Assembly (NCBI GenBank): GCA_038210655.1
Contig: JBBQWM010000005.1
Location: 141,491 to 205,490, forward strand
Direction: 5' to 3'
Length of the DNA: 64,000 nt
Source of the DNA: 54-19 sp038210655
GTDB taxonomy: Bacteria > Chloroflexota > Chloroflexia > Chloroheliales > Chloroheliaceae
Part shown: in pieces, positions 8,544 to 15,898 of the stretch
How positions within the stretch are numbered: the stretch's first letter is position 1
Layout of the letters: each line of letters starts with the position of its first letter
The notes under the pieces: generated by a model
Seen by the model: only the letters and a program-made list of their open reading frames with translations
Database searches by the model: none
What the model was told of the DNA's origin: nothing
Made by a program: the position numbers and the translations under genes

Positions 8544-8818
8544 TTGCCAGGGCTGACGATATATCAGGGCCTGCTAGAATTGGCCCGTAACCAGAGCCTT
8601 TCGGGGCTATTATTGTTGGCCCAGGCAGTTTTCCTGGGTGGCGCTTTGGCGGGCGGAGTGGCTCTTAGCAATTCTCTTATGCGTCCTTTGCTGCGCTACA
8701 CCCGCCGTCGCCATTAGCGGATTAGCCCAACCCAATTACGGTAGCCAGGGGCCATGCAAACAGAACCCCCCGCCCCGGTAGATTGAGATTGCCAGTAACT
8801 TTTTGGGTAAGCTCGATC
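8544..8818. repeat. 275-bp direct repeat, right copy
   Basis: This is the second copy of the 6601-6875 repeat. It holds a headless copy of the thrE 3' end (8550-8717) and the 3' part of the intact P-II-like gene. Left-hand homology begins at TTGCC next to the antiporter start region. Right-hand homology ends in GATC inside the P-II-like gene. Confidence 0.9.
8550..8717 (+). pseudogene. Headless 3' fragment of the thrE-like gene
   Basis: The plus strand reads GLTIYQGLLELARNQSLS and runs on to LRYTRRRH plus a TAG stop. It is nearly the same as the last 55 residues of the exporter at 5470-6774. It has no start region and cannot be a working gene. It is the scar of the duplication around the CPA1 antiporter. 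Confidence 0.85.
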
Positions 8819-9072
8819 ATTTGGTGGAGGGTCTCGCTCCCTTTTACGATGGTAAAGAGAAACTTCTGCTCCTCGTTATTACCACTTACCAGACTGCTCA
8901 GGCTAGGAAAGAGCGGCAAATCATCTCTGGTAAAGGCGGTTCCCCCCAGGCTCTGTCCGGCACAATCGAGCGCGGTAATCCCCGACGCGCCGCTAGTGGC
9001 CCAGGCTTTACGTACTCCTTCTTCTATCTCAAGATTGGTCAAAACAAGACCAAGAAAGTAATAATCGTTCAT
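8722..9072 (-). CDS. Small P-II-like protein (putative), linked to antiporters
   Basis: This 116-residue protein has a beta-alpha-beta pattern (YFLGLVLTNLEIEEGVRKAWATSGASGITALDC, then KFLFTIVKGSETLHQMIELTQKVTGNL, then GRGVLFAWPL). That suggests a ferredoxin-like fold similar to P-II signalling proteins. The classical T-loop and nucleotide-binding motifs are not recognisable, so the family call is tentative. It lies between two antiporter genes on the same strand, and such small proteins often regulate transporters. GTGAGGATGAG precedes the ATG. Its 3' end overlaps the right direct repeat. Confidence 0.5.
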   Translation of the reverse strand: MNDYYFLGLVLTNLEIEEGVRKAWATSGASGITALDCAGQSLGGTAFTRDDLPLFPSLSSLVSGNNEEQKFLFTIVKGSETLHQMIELTQKVTGNLNLPGRGVLFAWPLATVIGLG

Positions 9073-9196
9073 CTCATCCTCACTTTTCTTTTACACGAAT
9101 TTTAGGCTGACCCAGCCCACTCACTACCTGATTTAATCATAAAGAGTTTTCAAACCTTACAGCAGGTTCTTAGCCGAAAAGATTGCCTGACACCCA

Positions 9197-10465
9197 TCAA
9201 CTATTTTGCTCCGAAGCGGTCGCTGCCGCCATTTCAGAAGCTTTTTTCTGGCTGATCGCATTTTCGGCTATTCTACCCGGTGGCCCTTGCTTTTCGTTGC
9301 GGAAGGCCAGCTTGAGGGCCAGGGGGGTAAACAGGGTCGTGACCAACACCATTACGACTATCCCAGCGTAGACTTGGCTGTTGATGATGCCCTGTGCAAT
9401 GCCAACCGAAGCAACGATCAACCCAACTTCGCCCCGCGAGACCATCCCCAAGCCAAGCCGAAAGCTGGACAGATTGCTAAAGCCTGCCAACCGCGCCCCC
9501 AGACCGCAGCCGATAATTTTGCTGATAATGGCGGTCAGGCAAATCACCCCTGCGAACAGCCAGGTGCTACCCTCGACCTCTTTGAGGTTCAAAATCAGCC
9601 CGATGCTGACAAAGAAAATCGGTACAAAGATCGAGTAGATTATGACGTGAAATTTTTCTTCCAGTTCGTGCCGGGCGTGGGTCTGCCCGATCAATACGCC
9701 GATCAGAAATGCGCCGACAATCATAGCAACTCCGCCCAGAAATTCGGCAGCCCAGGCCGTTAGCACTACCAGCACGACCGTTGTAGCAGTCAGGCTTTCG
9801 CTAATCGGCAGTTTTTTGACTTTGGAGAGCAGCCAGGGCAACAGTTTCAGGCCGAGAAAGGTGGTCACTACAAAGAAAGCGATCATTCTGCCGACCACGA
9901 TTAACAGGTCTAACACCCCGCCACTTCCACCGCCGACTACCAGAGCCAGGAAAAAGGATAGGACTAGCACTACCAGCACATCGTCCAGCACTGCCGCGCC
10001 CAGCATAGCGATCCCTTCTTTTTTACGTAGCACGCCCAATTCCATCAAGGTTTGGGCTGAAATGCTGACACTGGTCGCCGCCAGAATGATGCCGATAAAC
10101 AGGGCTTTTTCGCCAGCATAGCCAAATGGCAAGGCCACCAAAAAGCCCAGCCCAATCGGAACAATAACCCCGCTCACCCCGCTAAAGACGGCGACTTTCC
10201 CGACCTTAGACATTTCTTTGAGATTGGTTTCCAGCCCGGCCATAAACATCAAAAAGATCACCCCAAGCACCACTCCGGCCAATAGTTCACCCAATACGGC
10301 AGGCTGACCCAGGCGGGTGCTGAGATAGCCTCCCGCCTTCGCCGCAAAAATTATTATACCCAAAACTAATAAGAATTGGAGAATAGTACTCATGCCGCCT
10401 TTGCTTTCGCCGGTCGCCGCGACCGGTGCGGCAGCCCTTAGCGCTCCAAAATTTATTTCTACCAC
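9197..10465 (-). CDS. CPA2-type cation/H+ antiporter (KefB/NapA-like)
   Basis: This 422-residue membrane antiporter starts with a GTG at 10465, supported by AGGAG eight bases upstream. About twelve transmembrane segments carry the CPA2 texts GELLAGVVLG, FLMFMAGLETNLKEM, AATSVSISAQTLMELGVLRKKEG, AAVLDDVLVVLVL and GLGMVSRGEVGLIVASVG. Normally 30-40 residues separate VVLG from the IFLMFMAGLET helix. Here the two are joined directly, which looks like an in-frame deletion between two LG dipeptides and would remove part of a helix pair. All other motifs are intact. It would exchange Na+ or K+ for H+ across the cytoplasmic membrane. Confidence 0.9.
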   Translation of the reverse strand: MVEINFGALRAAAPVAATGESKGGMSTILQFLLVLGIIIFAAKAGGYLSTRLGQPAVLGELLAGVVLGVIFLMFMAGLETNLKEMSKVGKVAVFSGVSGVIVPIGLGFLVALPFGYAGEKALFIGIILAATSVSISAQTLMELGVLRKKEGIAMLGAAVLDDVLVVLVLSFFLALVVGGGSGGVLDLLIVVGRMIAFFVVTTFLGLKLLPWLLSKVKKLPISESLTATTVVLVVLTAWAAEFLGGVAMIVGAFLIGVLIGQTHARHELEEKFHVIIYSIFVPIFFVSIGLILNLKEVEGSTWLFAGVICLTAIISKIIGCGLGARLAGFSNLSSFRLGLGMVSRGEVGLIVASVGIAQGIINSQVYAGIVVMVLVTTLFTPLALKLAFRNEKQGPPGRIAENAISQKKASEMAAATASEQNS

Positions 10466-10483
10466 TTCTAAATCTCCTTTTAG

Positions 10484-10604
10484 AGGTATCAGGTATCAGG
10501 TAAGAATAGGTTGGCTGACTCCTGATACTTGGCATTTGGTCAGATCTAGTGTTATTCATCGCGTTTTACCGTGCTAATACCTGACACCTGACACCTGATA
10601 CCTA
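10484..10604. repeat. TATCAGG-type inverted repeat cluster
   Basis: The left arm is a tandem AGGTATCAGGTATCAGGTA (10484-10502). The right arm is the inverted TACCTGACACC...CTGATACCT (to 10603). The same 8-mer family recurs at 14432-14470 and 21083-21125. The right arm supplies the TAG stop of the winged-helix gene that ends at 10602. Confidence 0.7.
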
Positions 10605-10973
10605 CTTTAGCTGTATCAATTTCTCAGTCGGCTGACGACGGATCGGAGCGTTATGCGGGTCGTTGAGGTGTTCGGCATGGGTTGCCAGGTTTTCGGCCTT
10701 GAGCGCTTTAGTTGTAATAAGCGGAATTGCTTGCTTGATCGTGCCGGACGGATAGCGTAAAGGCTGCTCTTCGTTTACCCGGTAAAAGCAGCGGCGGCCT
10801 AGCTTAGTTTTTACGATGTAACCGTTCTCAATCAAATCTTCGATGGCGCGGGTCACCGCCCGGTCGGTCAAAGCCAATTCTAGTCCAATCTCTCGAATCG
10901 TCTGACCGGGTCGATTTAGCAAACTAATTAATACCAGCCCGTGTGAAGTAAAGAATTGCCAATCTTTGCTCAT
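10602..10973 (-). CDS. Winged-helix transcriptional regulator (MarR/ArsR-like)
   Basis: This DNA-binding protein of about 123 residues carries a winged helix in residues 10-75. TSHGLVLISLLNRPGQTIREIG is followed by the recognition-helix region ELALTDRAVTRAIEDLIENGYIVKTKLGRRCFYRVN. The start at 10973 (MSKDWQFF) is preferred over 10991 because it begins at the fold. The basic C-terminal tail has no known domain. It lies directly upstream of the CPA2 antiporter on the same strand, separated by the TATCAGG repeat, so it may regulate that gene. This is inferred from position only. Its stop codon lies in the repeat. Confidence 0.8.
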   Translation of the reverse strand: MSKDWQFFTSHGLVLISLLNRPGQTIREIGLELALTDRAVTRAIEDLIENGYIVKTKLGRRCFYRVNEEQPLRYPSGTIKQAIPLITTKALKAENLATHAEHLNDPHNAPIRRQPTEKLIQLK

Positions 10974-11118
10974 ACAGTAAGCCCTCTCCAAAGCAGGTCT
11001 ATAATACCTGAAATAAATGTCAGGTTTTGTGTTAGCTGAATTATACCTGATCTAAAATTAGGTCAGAGTGAAGCTAAGATTAAAAATAGATTAGAGTGGA
11101 TTATTAAAAAATTACCTC

Positions 11119-11147
11119 TTGACAGCTTCCCCAATAGCTGATATACT
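11119..11147 (+). promoter_or_regulatory. Sigma-70 promoter P1 of the sigma factor gene
   Basis: TTGACA, a 17-base spacer and TATACT. A hairpin-forming repeat (GCTAACC ... GGTTAGC) begins about eight bases after the -10 box, so the transcript would start at or in it. The distance to the start codon is about 600 bases. Confidence 0.7.
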
Positions 11148-11506
11148 ACAAGCAGCTAACCGTTTAGCCTCATTGGGTTAGCTATCGGTTTTCAAGCTGA
11201 CCCGGACATTTGGTGGTATCCTCGTTCGATGGTGTCAGGTGGTTGCTCCAAACAGGCAACCAAAAGTAGCCAAATTATAAAACTTTTAGCGCAATCCTGC
11301 GTATAATATAGTACGAAGGTCAAAGATGACCGTTTCGGAAAAGTGCTATACGCCAAATTGATTATCAGTGATTACCTCGTTTTCACCAAAAATTAACCTA
11401 AATTGAATTCAATCCGTCTTAGATTGTAAAACTTTTCACATAGTTCTCTCGTATAATAGACTGGTAAGAATAAAAAAAGGTTGGTGAAAACCCAAAAGAA
11501 ATGATT

Positions 11507-11535
11507 TTGACAAGCAAACGAGTTTATAGTATTAT
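11507..11535 (+). promoter_or_regulatory. Sigma-70 promoter P2 of the sigma factor gene
   Basis: TTGACA, a 17-base spacer and TATTAT. The leader from here to the start codon is about 220 bases and includes the hairpin at 11649-11675. Confidence 0.7.
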
Positions 11536-11648
11536 CGACAAGTTACGGTTTTAAGAAGCCTACTGACCTGCTCCCGCGCTTTGGCTTATCAGGCGTGTAG
11601 TTTTCACCATTGTTGTTTAGGACTAAGTATAAGCCCGTTTTCACACCC

Positions 11649-11682
11649 ACGACGAGGTACGTGTTACCTCTTGTCGGTATTT
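11649..11682 (+). promoter_or_regulatory. Possible attenuator hairpin in the sigma factor leader
   Basis: GACGAGGTA and TACCTCTTGTC form an imperfect stem around a short loop, followed by GGTATTTTT. This resembles an intrinsic terminator upstream of the coding region. Function is inferred. Confidence 0.35.
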
Positions 11683-11761
11683 TTACGTCAGGGTTAGGAG
11701 TTGATGGGCTAGATTTAAAGCTAATCAGGAATTATATAGAACTTGGAAGGCGAAGAAAAAG

Positions 11762-12910
11762 ATGGCTACTCAAACATTAGTAAATAAGAAAGAAAGCATC
11801 GGCTTCGCTGCTATCCTAGAGCAGCCTGAGTTGACGTTGGCTGAAAATAAATTCAAGAAGAACAAAATTGTTCCAAAAAACCCGGCGCATTGGGATGAAT
11901 CGGAAACCGCTCGGACCGAAATCGACCAACCCGACGGTCTGGAAGAGCCTACCAATCTGCTTGAATTGGAACCAATCGCTGCTACCGACGAGGCAGTTGA
12001 TCTATTCGTGCCGGAGGAAGAGGACGAGCGAGAGAGCGAAGAACTTCGCTTGAATGAATTGGCCTTTGCTTCGGTTGAAATTGATGACTCGCTCAAGCTC
12101 TACCTGCGCGAAATTGGGCGGTTCCCGCTTTTGACTGCCGACCAAGAAGTTACGCTGGCTCAACGTAAAGAGGCGGGCGATCACGAGGCTTCTCAAAAGC
12201 TGGCTAATTCAAACTTGCGTTTGGTGGTGAGCGTTGCCAAAAAGTATATGGGCCGGGGTATGAGCTTGCAAGACCTGATCCAGGAGGGTAATATCGGGTT
12301 GATGCGGGCGGTCGAGAAATTCGACTACACCAAGGGCTACAAGTTTTCGACCTATGCAACCTGGTGGATTCGCCAGGCGGTTACCCGGTCGATTGCGGAT
12401 CAGGCCAGAGTGGTACGGCTGCCGGTTCACTTTGTAGAGGCTATCGCTCGGATGGAGCGGGTACGTCGCCAGTTGCTTCAGGATTTGCAGCGCGAACCGA
12501 AACCGATTGAAATCGCCAAAGCGTTGGATATTTCGGTCGAAAAGGTGCTGGATATGCTAAAGCACAAGACCACCACGATCTCACTTGAAACGCCAGTAGG
12601 CGAGGAAGGCGATAGCACCCTGGGCGATTTGGTCGAAGACCAGAGCCAGGAGTCGCCTGCTGATATTGCTACCCGCCGTCTGCTGGGCGACCAGTTGCGC
12701 CGGGTGCTTGCCAGCCTGGGAGATCGGGAGCGGCGGGTGATCGAGATGCGGTTTGGTCTGGAAGGGGGCGAGCCTCGTACCCTGGAAGAAGTAGGCCGCG
12801 AGTTCGGGGTAACCCGCGAACGCGCCCGGCAAATGGAGGCTATCGCTTTGCGGAAGCTACGTGAGCCGGAGAACGCTCGGCTGCTGATCGATTACGCTTC
12901 CAGCCTTTAG
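11762..12910 (+). CDS. rpoD: Primary-type RNA polymerase sigma-70 factor (RpoD/SigA)
   Basis: This 382-residue sigma factor directs RNA polymerase to housekeeping promoters. The first 100 residues are acidic and unlike classical region 1.1. Region 1.2 starts at SLKLYLREIGRFPLLT. Region 2 carries DLIQEGNIGLMRAVEKFD (about residue 170) and TYATWWIRQAVTRSIADQ, the -10 recognition helix. Region 3 follows, then region 4 with LEEVGREFGVTRERARQMEA near residue 342 for the -35 box. GGAAGG lies ten bases before the ATG. A bidirectional terminator follows directly. Whether it is the main sigma or a close paralogue such as SigB cannot be settled here. Confidence 0.93.
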   Translation: MATQTLVNKKESIGFAAILEQPELTLAENKFKKNKIVPKNPAHWDESETARTEIDQPDGLEEPTNLLELEPIAATDEAVDLFVPEEEDERESEELRLNELAFASVEIDDSLKLYLREIGRFPLLTADQEVTLAQRKEAGDHEASQKLANSNLRLVVSVAKKYMGRGMSLQDLIQEGNIGLMRAVEKFDYTKGYKFSTYATWWIRQAVTRSIADQARVVRLPVHFVEAIARMERVRRQLLQDLQREPKPIEIAKALDISVEKVLDMLKHKTTTISLETPVGEEGDSTLGDLVEDQSQESPADIATRRLLGDQLRRVLASLGDRERRVIEMRFGLEGGEPRTLEEVGREFGVTRERARQMEAIALRKLREPENARLLIDYASSL

Positions 12911-12928
12911 ATAAGTTTTGAAATAAAA

Positions 12929-12965
12929 ATACCCTCTACGATTTTGGTCGTAGAGGGTATTTTTA
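12929..12965. terminator. Bidirectional intrinsic terminator
   Basis: ATACCCTCTACGA and TCGTAGAGGGTAT form a perfect 13-bp stem, with an A run on the left and a T run on the right. It serves both the sigma factor gene and the convergent Gly-rich gene. Confidence 0.9.
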
Positions 12966-12969
12966 TTGC

Positions 12970-13593
12970 TTAAAGCATCGTAATGTCGGTGTCGGTCGAG
13001 TCGCCGTAAGAAGTGTAGCCCGTCGCAGTTTCGCGGGAGCCACTTTCCTGACGCTTGGCACGTTCGGTTCGCAGTTCTTCAAGCTTTTGCTTGACCCGAT
13101 CCAGCCGTTGTTCCAGCCCATTTTGGTGCTGCTCCAACTGCTCGATTACCGCGTCCAGGTTAGGCTGCGGATGTCCGCCGCCCCAACCGCGTCCACGTCC
13201 ACGCTGCCAACCGCCCTCCTGGGGGCCACCGAAGCCGCCGCGCGGGCCGCCCCAGCCAAAGCCGCCGCGCCCAAACCAGCGTTGTGGGCCAAAGCCAGGG
13301 TGTCCACCGCCAAAGCCGGGGCCAAAGCCCCGTCCGAAGCCGGGGTGTCCGCCGCCAAAGCCAGGACCAAAGCCTCGTCCGAAGCTGCGCCCAAAACCGG
13401 GCTGTCCTTCGCCAAAGCCTCGTCCGAAACCACGCCCGAAGCCGGGGTGTCCGCCGTGACCGGGGTGTTGCTGTTGTTCGCCGTGACCGGGATGTTGTTG
13501 TTGACCATGACCGGGGTGCTGATGTTGCTCGCCGCCGTGCCGTTGTTCTTGCTGGCCTTGCCAGCCACCGTGATTGTGATGATGTCCTCTCAT
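12970..13593 (-). CDS. Gly/His/Gln-rich low-complexity protein with C-terminal coiled coil
   Basis: This 207-residue protein belongs to no family I recognise. Residues 1-45 are rich in His, Gln and Gly (HHHNHGGWQ, then GQQQHPGHGEQQQHPGHG). Residues 45-130 are repeats of FGRGFG, PGFGGGHPGFG and GFGWGGPRGG. A charged coiled coil follows (DAVIEQLEQHQNGLEQRLDRVKQKLEELRTERAK), then a Ser/Thr tail. The start at 13593 is chosen because AAAGGAC lies just upstream and the longer frame is plain leader. It is read 31 bases after the PadR gene. The composition suggests a metal-binding or condensate-forming protein. That is speculation. Confidence 0.75.
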   Translation of the reverse strand: MRGHHHNHGGWQGQQEQRHGGEQHQHPGHGQQQHPGHGEQQQHPGHGGHPGFGRGFGRGFGEGQPGFGRSFGRGFGPGFGGGHPGFGRGFGPGFGGGHPGFGPQRWFGRGGFGWGGPRGGFGGPQEGGWQRGRGRGWGGGHPQPNLDAVIEQLEQHQNGLEQRLDRVKQKLEELRTERAKRQESGSRETATGYTSYGDSTDTDITML

Positions 13594-13624
13594 AGAGATG
13601 GTGTCCTTTCGTAATATAAAAAAT

Positions 13625-14089
13625 CTAAATAGGGTTATCCTCGTTGTCTGGCAAAGGTTCCGGTATAGGGCCGGTTTCCGGGCCAAAGACACGATGATAT
13701 TCGTCCAGAAAGCGATTGATAAGCATAGTGCGTTGTTCTAAGGCTCCGGCCCATTGCCGTAATAATTCCTGGCCTTGCGCCGTAATGCGGTAGGTTAGCT
13801 TTTTGGGACCTGGTCTTGGTTCACTATTGGTCAACTCAACCAGCCCTTCGGCTTCCAGGCGGTGCAAGGTACGGTACAGGTTGCCTACGTCCACATCGCC
13901 GCCGGTTAAGTTGCGACGGGCCAGTTCTTCTAGCAGGCTATAACCGTGTTGCGGCCCTTCCGATAGTACTAGCAAGAGGCAGGGCTGTAAAAAGCCCCAC
14001 ATCGGTGGCTGCATAAACCCGCCACCTCGCCTACCACCGCCACGCCAGGGCGGGCCACCTCCAAAACCATGATGCAATCTAATCGCCAC
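13625..14089 (-). CDS. PadR family transcriptional regulator
   Basis: This regulator of about 154 residues begins with a Gly/Arg-rich lead (FGGGPPWRGGGRRGGGF) and then the PadR winged helix. The helix reads LQPCLLLVLSEGPQHGYSLLEELARR, VDVGNLYRTLHRLEAEGLVELTN and GPKKLTYRITAQGQELLRQWAGALE. A GTG at 14089 with GAAAGGTG before it is the likely start. PadR proteins repress nearby genes through ATGT/ACAT-type palindromes and often respond to phenolics or drugs. It forms an operon with the Gly-rich gene, and the Gly-rich lead echoes that partner's composition. Confidence 0.88.
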   Translation of the reverse strand: MAIRLHHGFGGGPPWRGGGRRGGGFMQPPMWGFLQPCLLLVLSEGPQHGYSLLEELARRNLTGGDVDVGNLYRTLHRLEAEGLVELTNSEPRPGPKKLTYRITAQGQELLRQWAGALEQRTMLINRFLDEYHRVFGPETGPIPEPLPDNEDNPI

Positions 14090-14136
14090 CTTTCAAAGTT
14101 TGTTGTGCATTACCAGACCTTGTTATATGTTCTTGG

Positions 14137-14155
14137 TATATGTCACAGTCATATA
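14137..14155. promoter_or_regulatory. Possible PadR operator
   Basis: TATATG, a seven-base spacer and CATATA form a palindrome in the AT-rich region about 50 bases upstream of the padR-like gene. A second ATATGT lies at 14125-14130. PadR sites commonly have this shape. Low certainty. Confidence 0.35.
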
Positions 14156-14285
14156 ATAAAGGCATATAGCTATCCCGTCAAGGGGTTTTGTATTTGTTTT
14201 TCGTTAGAGAAATATAAGCTTATCGGTTATTTATTACCAGTGAACATCGCTGAATGGTAGTTTGGAAACGCGACCGAACAATATT

Positions 14286-14420
14286 TAGGGTAATTTGCAG
14301 AACGGTTGAACCGCTCTTGGTAGGGGCGACCCTTGTGGTCGCTCTCGGAAACCTGATACGGTGTTCACGGGCGACCACAAGGGTCGCCCCTACCAACCCA
14401 ACTCTTTGCAAATTGAGGTG
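14286..14420. mobile_element. Miniature element B (T1 ends, core K2)
   Basis: The core palindrome is GTAGGGGCGACCCTTGTGG ... ACAAGGGTCGCCCCTAC (about 14319-14393), called core K2 here. The left flank TAGGGTAATTTGCAGA and the right flank CTTTGCAAATTGAGG are degenerate inverted repeats of the same T1 type as in element A. Confidence 0.65.
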
Positions 14421-14432
14421 ATCTGGATAGCC

Positions 14433-15536
14433 CTATGCCTGATAGCCGACCCCTGCTACCTGATACCTATCCGCCTCGTTTTCGGGCGGCTTCTGGGCAA
14501 CCACCAGTCGGGAACCGCCGGTTTTAATCCAGACTACTACGGCGACGAAAAGGGCAGCCACAAAAATTACGTCGATATAAGCCCGTTCGCGACCAATAAA
14601 AACTCTAACGAGAGGCAGATAGGTCAGTAGATATATAAGTACGCCGACCCATAACTTCCAGCAAACCAGCCAGGGGAAAACTACTACGAGCAAGAGGACG
14701 TAATGATAGCTCAGGGCGTAAGGTGTGACCAGGAAGGTGGTCGTGAGGATGAGAGCGATCTGGTCTTCGCGGTTGCCGGTGTACTTCCAGAGCCAGACCG
14801 CCCCCGCCAACACGACCAGGGTCAGGGCGACCGGGATGATAACAGGTATGTTGAGCATTTCGGCGGCTCGCCAGATCGTGGTTTTCCAGGCTTCTTGGGG
14901 AGCTTTTGCGCTATAGCTTTCGAGCAGACGCGGCGGCCACCAGCCGTGAAGGAGCAGCGAAGCGAGAAAGACCGCGACCGGTATAATCAAGCCTTTGGCA
15001 GCTTCGAGCAGCTTTTTGTCGCGCCACTCGATTATCAAAAAGAAAAGTAGCAGCGGGATCGTATTGGGTGGTTTCATCGCCATCAAAGTATAGGCTATAC
15101 CCAGCATGTACCAGTTGCGGAAGCGGATCGCCAGGACCAGACCGAGCAGAACAAGCCCGTCGATTTCGCCCCGGTAAATCAGGTCGAACTGGTGCAAATT
15201 GAGCAGCCCCAGTACAATCGCCCATAACCGCCCCCAACCCGCTCGAACCGGGGTCAGGCTTGCCAGACCATAGATTATTATTACAACCGTGACGGCCCGC
15301 AAGAGCGCCAACCCGGTCTGCCCATCGAAGGCCAGCGTCGGCGCAAGCAGCCAGACCAGCCAGGGCGGATTATAGTAATCCCGTGTCAGGCTATCATACA
15401 GATTGGAACGCCCTTCCAGCCAGACTTTAGTAACCCGCCGAAAAATATCAAAGTAATCGATCCCGTTATCGAGATTGTAAAGAAGTAATAGGGAGCCGAC
15501 AAAGATTGCCAGATATAAAAGTGCTTTTTTTAGCAT
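14433..15536 (-). CDS. Membrane glycosyltransferase, GT87/DUF2029-like
   Basis: This 367-residue polytopic protein has about ten hydrophobic segments. The texts SLTRDYYNPPWLVWLLAP and DLIYRGEIDGLVLLGLVLAIR, together with MAMKPPNTIPLLLFF, are typical of GT-C enzymes that use polyprenyl-phosphate sugars. It could add mannose or arabinose to a cell-envelope glycan. The catalytic Asp typical of GT-C folds may be the one in RDYYNPP. The last residues (RYQVAGVGYQA) are the translation of a TATCAGG-type repeat, so the C-terminus was replaced or extended by repeat DNA. AAGGATT precedes the start. Confidence 0.75.
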   Translation of the reverse strand: MLKKALLYLAIFVGSLLLLYNLDNGIDYFDIFRRVTKVWLEGRSNLYDSLTRDYYNPPWLVWLLAPTLAFDGQTGLALLRAVTVVIIIYGLASLTPVRAGWGRLWAIVLGLLNLHQFDLIYRGEIDGLVLLGLVLAIRFRNWYMLGIAYTLMAMKPPNTIPLLLFFLIIEWRDKKLLEAAKGLIIPVAVFLASLLLHGWWPPRLLESYSAKAPQEAWKTTIWRAAEMLNIPVIIPVALTLVVLAGAVWLWKYTGNREDQIALILTTTFLVTPYALSYHYVLLLVVVFPWLVCWKLWVGVLIYLLTYLPLVRVFIGRERAYIDVIFVAALFVAVVVWIKTGGSRLVVAQKPPENEADRYQVAGVGYQA

Positions 15537-15898
15537 CGTACCAATCCTTTTTGGAGTAGTTTGTTAGTTGATCGTTGCACCCGTTATAATTTAGCATAGA
15601 TTGACCGAGTTAGAAAGACCCGGTTTGATGCTCGGAAAGTGTAAAGGTCAATTTCTTGTTGCTAGTTTGCAAATTTTTGACGCTCACCAATCAGAAAGTA
15701 AAGGCTTTGCCAGCCCTGGATAGGGGTGTTAGAATTAAGTCGTCAGGGATCGAGAAGGGTAGTATTCACCCCAAGCGGTCTAGCGATTTTGGCAAGGGCT
15801 AAGAAGGTACAAAAACTACTGCGGCCTTTTGTAATAGTTAGCGCCCGGAGTGGTTTGTTTTGGGGCTGGTCGGTAAGACAGAAAGAAGCAGGTTTAGG
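15537..15898. other. Intergenic region with the right end of an element E
   Basis: No gene is supported. TTTGCAAATTTTTGACGCTC ending in CACC at about 15688 matches the right terminus of the element E copies at 23943, 32827 and 37498. No left end is clear. The rest holds the promoter region of the M28 peptidase gene. Confidence 0.5.

Larger units (their letters stand above)
10974..11761. other. Long regulatory leader upstream of the sigma factor gene
   Basis: This 790-base region contains no gene. It holds at least two near-consensus sigma-70 promoters pointing at the sigma gene, two further TATAAT boxes (11302-11307 and 11452-11457) each preceded by an AAAACTTTT stretch, and two hairpins (11155-11186 and 11649-11675). 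Confidence 0.65.

Noticed and set aside
12980..13614. Several long open frames on both strands over the Gly-rich gene
   Set aside because: They are by-products of GC-rich repetitive codons. The composition is Pro/Arg or Ala-rich without a ribosome site, and the PadR operon frame explains the region.
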